Origin: Membranipora membranacea
Lineage: Eukaryota > Bryozoa > Gymnolaemata > Cheilostomatida > Membraniporidae
NCBI GenBank assembly: GCA_914767715.1
Contig: OU612066.1
Coordinates: 27,378,283-27,442,282 of the forward strand
Direction of reading: 5' to 3'
Length of the DNA stretch: 64,000 bases
Shown in pieces: positions 39,901-51,900 of this stretch. Below the pieces are notes generated by a model, which was not told where the DNA came from, ran no database searches, and saw nothing but the letters and a program-made list of their open reading frames with translations. The stretch's first letter is position 1, and the number at the start of each line of letters is the position of its first letter. Both the position numbers and the translations under genes were made by a program.

Positions 39901-42900
39901 ACCTCTGGTTGGTCTAATTTTTCTATGAGGACAAGGGAAATCCTCTCTAGATCCATGGTAGACTTTGTGTATATTGGTGTGATAATATATTACTATATAC
40001 ATTTATATAATGATAATATATATCAAATGTATTTGTAGGTATGTAAAATATATATGTAATGATATATATATAATTTTCTTCCAGGTAAACACAGCTTAAC
40101 ACTGGCAGCAGACGGGCACCTGTCGCTGAACGACAGTCATATAATAATCAATAGATCTCCAAGTGAACAGGGAGCGGAGGAGAATGGGGAGTTTTTAGGG
40201 GTGTATACAGCACCGGGCTACTCGACATTTAATTCTACTCATGTAGTAAAGAAGGATTCATCCAATAATCAGACCACTGCTGTCCTCTCCGTACTGTCTA
40301 CTAACCGCCCTAAGGTAATCCAACCACAATCAGTGTAAGTTGGTGGGCGCTTACCTCAAATTAGCAAATAATAGATAAATTAATAAAAAAATAAATAAAT
40401 TAATAAAAAATATTAAATTAATTTAAAAAATTATTAAATAATCATGTAGTAAAATAATTAATAAAAATTCAAATAAAAATAAAAGGTCATACCCTGCTGA
40501 TGCTGTTTGTAGTGGCATTTCATCAATGAACTAAGCTACTGACAGCGGCCCAAGTAGGGTTTGAGAACTGAAACTATAGTACGCTGCATCAACATGCACC
40601 TTGCATCATCTACACAGGGTGTGGTGCGTACAAGGTCAGGTAAACAATGAGAGTGATGTTAAAACCTTAAACTATAAATGGGTCATCAGAACTATCATCT
40701 AGTTATGTGGAAAAGGGGAGACAAAGCTGGTAAAATAAATTTACTTTCCTGTCAAATGTTGAAAATTCTTTTGTTCATAAAAGTAGCATTGCGCTTGTAT
40801 GTACTTATGTTGGTATGCGGTATAAGCTGCTGCTACAACGATTCAATTTTTTTTCCTTCAGAAAGAAGTACGAGATGTTACTGGGTTCAGAGTACTAGTC
40901 ACGGAGACTCTAACAATAGTCGAACTGGGTGATGGTAGCCTCAACTACTCTACTCCAGCGATATATGATGGTGGGTCAAGTTCTTCCACTCAGAGTATAA
41001 GATGTTATTCAAGTGCATGATCTTGAGTTATATTTGCTTTTCCTTGATGCTCACTAGAGCCCTTTCTGCTGTATGCTGTCTTATTTTTTCTAAAATGTAC
41101 TAAGATAAAGATATATCGGATTGATATGATACATTGCAGCTTAACTAAAAAATGTCAATTAATACTTAGCAGGGCTGAAATTGAATTCAAGACATAGAAG
41201 ACTAATGAAATTCAAATACAATTTGATGATAGTTGCATGTAGGGTAAACAATATGACAGGGGCTAAAGGACTGTGGGTCTGATAAAATGATGTGGATGAT
41301 CATTATAATTTCCTATATATTTCCAGGAACCAAGGTTGCAATGGACATGTCTCAATACGCTGCGAGCGGTGTAGCTGAAATATACAATCACAGTTACATT
41401 GTGATAGATGGGAAATCTAGCTTTAAGTTCATCTTTATACTGGGTAAGATAGAAGATAAAGTCTTATTTTTAATTTAATATCCCAGCATTTAAAGTCGCT
41501 CCTCCTCATTTGAAAGGCCGACTTTCCAAAAAATAAACTTGGATGGAGACAAATTTTATGACATTTTATATATCCTGGAGGAGTAAAACATTCAGATTTT
41601 AGCTCATGCTTGAGAGAGCACACTTTATAAGGCCCACCTGACATTTACTCTCCTTCTTTACTTCATATGGACTCCCACCTCAGCAAGCCAAATTTAGTCC
41701 TAGTGATGAACATTAAGTTACCCCAAACCAGCTAAACTAAACTTTAGCCAACATCTACTCATCTTGAGTTGACACTCATCATCCAACTACTGGAGGAAAT
41801 CATTGCGATATGAACTCATTTTATCAGGTCAAAAATTACTTCTGCCCGCTGTTCGATATTAATGCCAATGTCTGATAGTGCCTTGTTCAGCTCTTGGCAG
41901 GGTTTGTCACTTCTAGGAGGTCATATATGGCCTCGCACTCCTAAGATATATTCTAGTTACTAGCATGCATCACACACTCTCAGCAAGATGATTTTAGGGC
42001 CAGCCCCATCTTCTGTCATTTCTCAATCAGCACAGTAAGTTAGTACATGGGCACACAAGGAAATGATCCATCAATCAATCCTGTTTATAAGGTTTATATT
42101 TAATATTTTGGATCAAGTACACCAATGACTTGGACTCAAAGTCATTACATTCATTTCGCTATAAAATAGCTTTCTTGAGAATGTTTTAAAAGCATGCACA
42201 GTAAAGCCAGGCGTTATTAATCATTGCTTCAACCAAAAAACATGTGTACACAAATTTTCGAGATTGTACAGCTATGAAACAGTTATTAGGTATTAAGAAC
42301 CTTTTGGCAAATAATAGCAATATTTACAATCTCTTTTTTAAGATAACACAATTTTCCAACAAGCAATGGTAGTTAACCAATCTTCACTATTGGTAAGTAA
42401 CAACCCCATGTGGAGTTACCACTCCAAGGAAACAATATAACATGTAACTGATCTCTCAATGAGACTATACCAATTCAACAAAGAACATAAGGTATTAACA
42501 TTTTCTCTATCATAAGAATTATACCATTTTACAATCAGGATAAGGTATCCACAAATCATATTTTGTACTTATACAATTTACCAAACACCAGTGGGAAATT
42601 TTTCAAAGCCATACAAGGCATTTCAATCTCCTTTTTGAGATTACATAATGCTTTAAGGCTTCCCAAAGGCCAATGCATGTTATAGTCCGGCAGTTACCTA
42701 TGATAAAGTTTTGTCAGATTTGCATGGTAAAAAGTTTCAAAGCTCTACTTGGCATGAATTATTGATGGTGGAAAAAATGCCTCCCACAAAGGAAGGTAAC
42801 CCCCATTCTCTGCATTATGATGCTATACAATCATATAAAAAAATCACTATTGACAGTATTGCTTAATTGACAGTATTGCTTAATTAGGTTACCCCATAAT

Positions 42901-45900
42901 GTCTACCCAATGAGATTATCTGAATTTTTTCAGAATAAGTTACTTCCAAGTTTGCGATCCATTCTATACAAATCCACAGGGCCTATTATTTCCGCCAGCA
43001 CCAGAATTATGCCAAGGATTAGAGAGAGAGAAAATGGAAGTGCCATAACAATGATTGGTTCATTTGGCAAAGATTGGGAAAAGTTGAACAAGGCTTTAAA
43101 ATCCTCAGTCAGCATACGAATACAATTTTTTATGCAGCAATTCTCCCTCGTATACTGCAATTTTTTCTTGTGTGCTGTTGGAAGTGTTGAGAGGAAAGAC
43201 TGTAAAATCAGGTATAATCCGAGACTAATCTGTTTTGTGCACCGTGGTACCAAGGAATACTCCTTGGTGGTACATGTAAAAAAGTTGTTTAAAGTCCTTG
43301 CTACATGAGCCCACGACATGCGTGGAATTGTCTTCACACGCGTGGTGGGCGTGGCTTCATGGGCCAAACACACCCACTTTCCTTACCTCGTGACAACATT
43401 GCTAAGTGAGTGACCAATGAGTAAGGAGTAATGACCAATTAAATACGCTCTATTGTACCTACTGGCCAATGACAGAAGCGTAGGTTCACAACGTGGTTAA
43501 CAACACGAACATGCTGGTCTTTGAAAAGACCCATCGTTAGCATGCGCAACGGTGGCGTTTGGCATGAACAACGCGTGGAATTGCCTCCCCACGCGATTTC
43601 TTGGGCCTGTCTAGCTACACCTTAATATTGGAGTTGTACTGTAGTGTAGGATTATTGGATCATAACATGTATCTACTCAAATCTATTCATAGTTTAATTC
43701 AGTTCTAATGATGTCAACCTAGATATGGAAACACCACCCACCAACTAACCAATGCATTATAAGTCATGACTTCCAAGTAATATCAGGGGGCTGCAGAGGT
43801 AACTAAGATACAGTAGTTCTCTGTTTAAGGGCAATCGATGAAACGACTGGTGTTTTTAGATTTCCAGACAAACATGGTACACTATGTCAGTGCTTTTAAA
43901 AATGCTAGTGGACCCTGAATTTTGAAATGCGATGAGATACTTGTTATGGCCTTTTATTCTGTTTTGAATCAATTTCAGTCTAAAAAATAACTTGAGGAAA
44001 GTTTGATTTATTTGTATCTGATTTTATAGAGGAGACATCGCATGTTGTCTCATATGCTAATGGCAGCTACCCATATATTGTGTTCACATCACCAAATGGA
44101 GTGGATCTACTGCTTATTAAAGCTCCGGGAATGTTGTCATACTCCGATGGGCTCTTTAATTTCGGTGACCTGAGTCAGGCCTGGGCATCGATCTACAACA
44201 CTTTCTTCAGCTACCCACTGAACATAAGTTTTGATGGCAATCAAACCCTTCAGATTGGTGATAAACTAACTCGATATTGTCTAGCTGAGAGCAAAGTGTA
44301 TGCTAACCGATCAACCACAGTAATCCACTCTGCTAATGATATTGATACATCACCCTGTTCTGCTATTGAAAACAACCCCGAAGTAACACATGAAACTTCG
44401 TATTTGGATCAAGACTTGTTGACAGTAAACCATGACCTTGAAGCTTATGGTTATTATCCAATGACAGGAGTTAATTTAAACATTTCCCACAATGCTATTG
44501 TGTATAGTACTTGGAACCGGACTACAGATTATATAAGACCTGGAGGAGCTCTAACCCTTGACTACCACATGCTACATTACAAAGATGGGCAGGGAGACTA
44601 TTTTTTGTCCTATGGTATAGAAAGCATTGGGCCAATCAAACGAAACCACCTTGTCCTAATCCGGGAGAAGGAAAACAGTCTGCCTGCTCAGACCAATGAC
44701 AAAATCACACGCATACAATACAGAGATTCTTCACTGGTGTTGTACTCTGGATCTGATGTATGGGCCAGTGTTGAAGGGCTGCTGACATTTGAAAAATCAT
44801 TACGTCAATCAGTTGGTATCCGAGCGGCCTCATTAGCTGATCACAACGAATCATTGTTTGAGATAGATCTGTCAACATCCACAAATGAAACTCCACCCTT
44901 GACCTTTAAGGATGGTAAGCTGATGATGGATGCTGTCATTCTGACACTAACTGAAAATGCTACTTTGATTTCGGAGGATTCTGATCAACAGAATATCCGT
45001 GAACCTGTCGACCATTTGACTATTGTAACGGATGGATATGTACGTATAGGTATGCTGAGCGTCCAATCAGAGTTCAGAGATGTTGATATATATGATTCAG
45101 GAATTATGGTTACATTAAAGGATGATTCTGTCATCCATGTTTCGACAAAAGACTACTTCCTGGTAATGGCCTATGACATGATGATATATATCAGTAAGTG
45201 TCATGTATAATTTCACATTCTCAACTTGGTAATATTTGTGACTTTTAGTGCGAATCTACCTACAAATGTCTAGTCTGTTAGGCTTGTGTAGGATACTAGT
45301 TATATTGTTAGTCTGCATGGGATGTGCTAATACATCACCCTATACAGTGGGGACTAACTAGTCTGATCGAGTTTCAATTCACCCTAATATTCCAAAATTC
45401 CCACAATGCAGCACAAAGTTCTGAGTAAAAAAAGCTTAGTATTTTCACTTCCAAGAAGATCAGGTTTAACCTAGACCAAGTTTGGTCCATTCGCCTACAT
45501 TCGGAGTTGCTCCAAATCCACTGATCACCCCACCGCCGCCAATCACTGGGGCGTTGCAATCACTGGAATGTAGGCAATTGGATTAAACTTGATCTAGGTT
45601 CAAACATAAACATATACAAAATTATATATATATTGCTTAACTCATATCTTATCCTATCTTTGACATCACCCGCCTGTAAATCCAGAAAATTGAATTTAAT
45701 TGAAAATTGATACCATTTGTTCATTTCCCTCACCACAGATGAGAGTGATAGCTCTGCCGATACAATAATACACACCGGAGCTCTTACACAGAATATATCT
45801 ATGTTTTATGAGGATACCGTCTGGTATATGGTGATCGAGAACAAGGATGGCTATAGAACAAATAAAACTCTGGCAACTGGTAGGTACTCCCACTTGTAGG

Positions 45901-48900
45901 CAATCATTAAATACCATAACAGTGGTTTAAAACGTGGTCTGAAAGCTGATATAAATTCTCAGCTGTTGTTTGAATTCGACTGCATACCCAGTTGCTTCAA
46001 TATCACTGTTAAAATTAGCACGTTCGAAAAGGTGTAGAAGTGTGGACCTCTCCCCATCAGTACTTGAGTATAACTGGAGTTCTGAGTTGTACAATAAAAC
46101 TGGCAAAATAAGCGATTGAAAAATTAATTAAGTTGAGTAATGAACGGATTAAATTAATTAAACTTAGAAAAAGCGGATTAAATTAATTAAACTTAGAAAA
46201 AGCATGGAATCTGGTCTTTAGTTTTTCAATTTTTTTAAAGTAGCAGGTTAATAAGGTTCGTCTCCCTTGGTAGGTAATGAGGTCTGCATTTTAGATGCAA
46301 CAGTTCAAGATCAACAGAGCAGAATCGCCTGTTGACGGCTACGTTTGAGCACTAGCTGTCCCTTATTAGCCACAAACATCCTTCTTCCCTACATTTACCC
46401 GTAACTATTTGGTCACGATCAGTTCGATAGGCAGTAAACCTATCAAAGTCAACTGAGGTGTAATCTACATCTGAGCGTAGCAAGGTTTCTGTACTACCGA
46501 TAGCACTGGCGTTCCTGAATACATGGTGTTTATCAATGAGTGCAGATAGTTCGCCAGTCTTGTTGTTAATCGAGCAAACATTGTAGAAAACGAGTGCTGG
46601 GAGAGGTATCTTTCTCTGGAATATGTTTATCCAGGTCAAATTGTGTCTGTTCATTGGTGTCAAATTGTTTGGCATTGGCTGTGATTGATTTATTTTTGCC
46701 CCAAAGTATCTATTGACAAAGCAGTCGGACCCCGAAAACCCACAAGTATCAGAGCAATTATGCATGTATTTCTACACCCCTTTGTTATTGATGCTGTCAG
46801 CGGGTTAACTTCAAGCTCAATAGTGTGATGACAGATGAACCAAAGTTGAGCTCAAACTAGCTGATAGCAGGATTACTCAATCATTAGCATTCAACGATCA
46901 GCCACAACAAAATGACTACCACAAGCGCGTCGCTGTCCTGCTGGATTTCTGTCTTTCTTGTTGCTATTCTATGCTGGGATACTACTTCTGGAAGAATCCT
47001 GTTCAAGTTCTTCAGCAACGTTAATGCAACAATGCATTTAAAAGGAAAGTCATTCACTCTTGGTACAACAGCTAATCCAGATATTCAGAATTGGATACCA
47101 ACCTTTCATTTCTCTGAGTACGGATACTACAATGGGCAAAGACATCATCAGAGTGTTTATACATCACTTGGTGATAATGGTGAGCTTTTAGAACTTAGAA
47201 TCTACCGTATAAATGAGTCATAGTTTGTCTATCAGGTAGATGCTTTGTAGTATTTATTATTCTTATTTCTAAAAATTGATATCTGAAGATGTATTTTCTT
47301 TTGGTTTTTCGGAGATGAAGTATGAAGCGGAGAGAAGCGAAGAGAAGCAATCCATGAGAGCATCTTAAGGCTAATAAATAACGCTAATTTACGAGTATCC
47401 CACTATGCAACTCCTGGTCAGAACAAGACAATGCTAGCATATTATACTCCAGGTTAAGGTTCTGGTGTGAAAAGGGGGCTTTATATGGTATATTAGGAGT
47501 ATTCACCAAATAATATCAAATTATTGATCATTCAATAGGTTTGAAGTCTAGAGCCAGGTCATCTTCACTACCTTCATCTTTGATGGAGGTTGCGAATTTA
47601 ACAAAATTATTTGTCAAAAATATGTGTTGCATTATTCTACAAACAAAATTCTCTGCCGATCCAATTTGGATCATGAAGCTGTCGAGGAAGGAGGAAGCTT
47701 TTCAAAAATAGGAATTGTTTGATGATGTGAGAATCGACCTATGTCATAACATGATGTTGGCTTGAGATGATCTTTCTTGTAGAAGCCACTTGGCAAGAAA
47801 CAATCATAGACACTTGGTATCAGCTAAAGCAATTGAGATGTCTGGAAAGTTCTGGCTTTACTGTCACGTAAACAGGGATAAGAAATTTGTTTTTACTGTC
47901 AAATATCAGTCAGGTCATCATGGCTCCAAGGCGTGTTTCCTTATCCAGCTGGATTCGTGTTGTAGTAGTTGCAATTACTATCGTGAATGTTGTCTCTGGA
48001 AGTGTCCTGTTCAAGTTCTTCAGCAATGTCAATGCCACAATGCATTTTAAAGGGATGCCATACACTCTTGGTACAATGGACAATCCAGACATTCAGAATT
48101 GGATACCAACCTTTCATTTCTCTGAGTACGGATACAACAATGGGCAAAGACATCATCAGAGTGTTTAAAAATCACTTGATGATAATGGTGAGCTTTTAGA
48201 ACTTAAATCTACTCTAAAATGTGGCATAATCTGTGTATCAGTTAGATGGGTTAAGTGTCTTGCTTGTCGTGATGAGTTGTATGTGACAATCTAATTTCTT
48301 ATAATATTTCTACAGGTAGTTAAAAGCGGCTTCTCAGTTAACTTGTGATATATCTTTATACGTATTGTCGTATTACCTCTGTGGTTTCGGAGAATAGAAC
48401 AGTAATGGCTTGACTGGGTAAACAAAGTAAGAAGCTGAGAGAAGAATAGGATGTAGTGCCTCATGTCAAATCTAAGGCTTATTTATGGCTATCCCACAAT
48501 GCAATTTTCTAAAATTTCTCATGAGATCAGTACAATGCTAAGATATTTTATTCCAGGTGAAAGTATGGCATGGTGAAATAGCTGGTGTCACAAACTATTG
48601 AGATCACAATTAACAAACATGTTAAAGCCATGCAAAATCAGCATTATGAAATTTTGGATGTTTAGAACCAGTTTATATACACTACATTTTTAGGAGGCGT
48701 CTTTTATGTGGGTTTCCGATTTGAAAAAATTAATTGTCAAAAATATGTATCGAATTACTATATAAACAAGTTCATCCGTCGATCCGGTTTAAATCATGAA
48801 GCTGTCAAGGAAGGAGGAGGCTTTTCGAAATATCAAACGATTGATGATACAAGAATCGACTTTGCCCTGATGGGGTTTTGAAGAACGCCCTTCACTTGGC

Positions 48901-51900
48901 AAGATATAATCACAGACACAACTGGCGTCAGCTAAAGTAATCAAGACGTCTAGAATATTCTGATTTTGCTGTCAAGTACCCTGGGATACAAAATTCCTTG
49001 TCTATCACTGTCAGTTATCAGTCTAGGCATGTTTCCCTATCCAGCTGGATTCTTGTTGTAGTAGTTGCAATTACAATCGTAATGTTATCTCAGGAAATAC
49101 TGTTTTAAGTTCTTTAGCAATGTTAATGCAACCAAGGAGTTAGAGAGTCCTTGATGCAACAATGCGTTATGGAAGCTTGGAATTCCCTGTTGGTAGAACA
49201 GCTCATCCGAACATTCAGGTTCGGATACGCACCTCTATTTCTCTAAGTACAAATAATTCAAACATTTAGTCTGACAACTGATTCATCACTGGGTAGCAAT
49301 GGTTGGGTATTGTTATGGAACCTGATTTTTTTTGGTCGGTTTTCTCTGATCTTGGTGGTTTTCTCTTGTTGTGTTGGGATTTCTCTGGTTTGGAGTTGTT
49401 CAAGGCAGAAAGTTTCCATGAATAGTATGAAGGAATATATGATAAGCTGATGTGAAAGAAAGCCACTGGTGGGTGAGAGGCAATCTTGAGTTGTAGAGCA
49501 AAGTGCACAAAAATTGAAAGATCAGCTTTGTTTTTGACACATTTTCAGGCCGCGGACGCAATCTCATATACATCCATATGCTCCATGCTGGCAATACTGA
49601 AGAAGAACCGTCAATTTATGAGAATCACTTTGTCAATCAGGCACAGGTTGAAGTATCTTGTCTTCTAGCCACTGATTGTCTTTTTTCCTGATCTCTCCTT
49701 GTTATTCATTTTCGACCATACCAAGGGCATGAGTTTTATTGGAGACTGTTATCATAGCCATACCAGTAGATATTCATACAGTCCATAATATGTATTCATA
49801 AGCAGTACAATGACATATACCTAGTGTGATGGAAATTAATGATCGTTTTCCTGATGTATTTACATCTTTATAGAAGTGAAAGCTATTGACCTGAGTGATG
49901 AGGATGTGACCATATATGGTGACAACAAACTATTTCTGGGCGGAGTTACTACATTGGGAGTACCACAGTACCAAGGGAACACAGTCAAATATATACTACC
50001 TAATGGGCGGACAGAAGCTTCAATACAGATAGGTAAGGAATAGATGGTTCGCTGTCTAAAATAATATAATTGAGTTATTGAGTTTTTTTAGTAGTGGTGA
50101 TAATTGCGCACAAACTGAATTCATCCTATCCACAAAATAAGAAAATTGACATGGTTGACATACAGAACACTTTTTTCTGCTAGATTCAAATTTGCTCGAA
50201 TGTGTATTAAATGTGATACATTTTATGATTCTGATGTTCTATGCTGCTCTGAAATGGTGCATATTATCGTCAGCCAGAATCTGCCAAGTTCAGCTCCCGC
50301 ACAAGCTGAAATATGGTGCCCTGATGATAAAAACAGGATAAGCGTCATAATATTTTCTTATTGCCTCAAACATGTGGACCTTGTTCTCATAATAACATGT
50401 AGTACTTTCAGCGAATAATTCATGTTTTCCTGCACTTTGACAGCTGGTAGCCCAGACCGTACCTCAGTTGATATGAATATAGGACGTGACGAGTCTGTCA
50501 TCACGTTCAGTGATTCATCGCTGACTTCAGAACAACAAGCTGCCGCCTCAGAAGGAGATAGCGGCCCGTCTGTCATCATGGATATCACTGATGTGTTATC
50601 GCATGATCTTACTCTAAATCAGACACATCTGATATATGGTGACAGGGGAGAATCACTGCTACTTCCAGGTATGTCATAACAATTAATAATATAGAATTTT
50701 TCCGTGATGTTATGTCATAATATTAATAGTATTTGGGGAATCAAATATATCCCTTTATCATAAATAGATCATAATATATGTTAAGTTAAATATGTTTGTC
50801 CTTGTATCAAAACACGAACTACAATCTCCAATCTCCTGATTCAACATATCGCTGCTACTATTACTCGTTATATTGTGCTATCTTACATATATGTTCTCGT
50901 CTCATAGTTTCGCATGCGCAGCTCCGAGGCATGAGCTGACCTCTGCAAAATTGGTCGAAGCCATCTGATTGGTTACCTATCCTGGTGGCTCTCTTCTCAA
51001 CGCTTGCGGAATTGGTAGAAAGATTTGCGCAAAAAAAGTCGCGCATGATGAATACTTAGCCTTGCAACATCTCCTTTGTGGTAATGTTAATGATAGCCTA
51101 AGTTGTCAGTGATCTACATGCTCAGTCAGATCACGAGAGTCAGTATGCTCAACTCGTATGCCATTTTCTTGCCTCACTAGTTGCATTGATCTTTCAAGTC
51201 CCTTTCAGAACTCATCCTGCAGAGAGATCAACACTTATATTCAGGTCTTTCAAAAATGAGTCACTTGTTTTAGGAGACATCAGGGTGGAACACACAAGCC
51301 ATTTACAGATTACTGAGCCGTCAAACTTCACTCTCAGTGTGTACACTGCTGAAGATCTCATTGTTAAAGTTAACGCTGACCGAGGCATAGCACTATCTTA
51401 CCCACCTACTGATTATAAACTACTGATAGATGGCACCATCAATGAGACTATATTACAGGAGGACACAATTACTGTACAGCTGGACAGTGGAAGAGGTTAA
51501 CAATTTAATTAGACATCATCCATTTGATATCATGTGTGCCACAGTTTGGCCAAGTAACTTCCTTGTTTCAGTCTGTCGCTGTTTCCACACCAATCGACTT
51601 ATTGCTGAAATGGCTAGCTCAGCTTGCGTAACAAATATACCATATAGTCTGGGAGAGGAAAAGTCAATTGATAAGAGGGGATGTACATGAAGCTGAAATG
51701 GCATAGGAAAGAAAATATTAATGAGATGTGGGTATAGCAATTATACACCTGAATTGTGTTGGTTCAGTTTGAAATCTATTTACTAGCAGCATATTAGTAC
51801 AAGTCTACGCAGCTCTCATAATTCGTATCAATTACTATTTTCCTCTCAATGTGATTTCTATACTTACCATTGTGACACAGTGCTAACGCTGCCCTATGTG

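Noticed and set aside
42910-43308. 132-codon plus-strand frame in the LRR-gene intron
   Set aside because: No signal, no domain and no acceptor or donor compatible with the phase-1 exons around it; overlaps an equally open antisense frame.
51204-51495. Acceptor TTTCAG at about 51208 for exon 20
   Set aside because: It puts the exon out of phase and meets a stop; the acceptor ending at 51198 (TTTCAAG) keeps the frame open.
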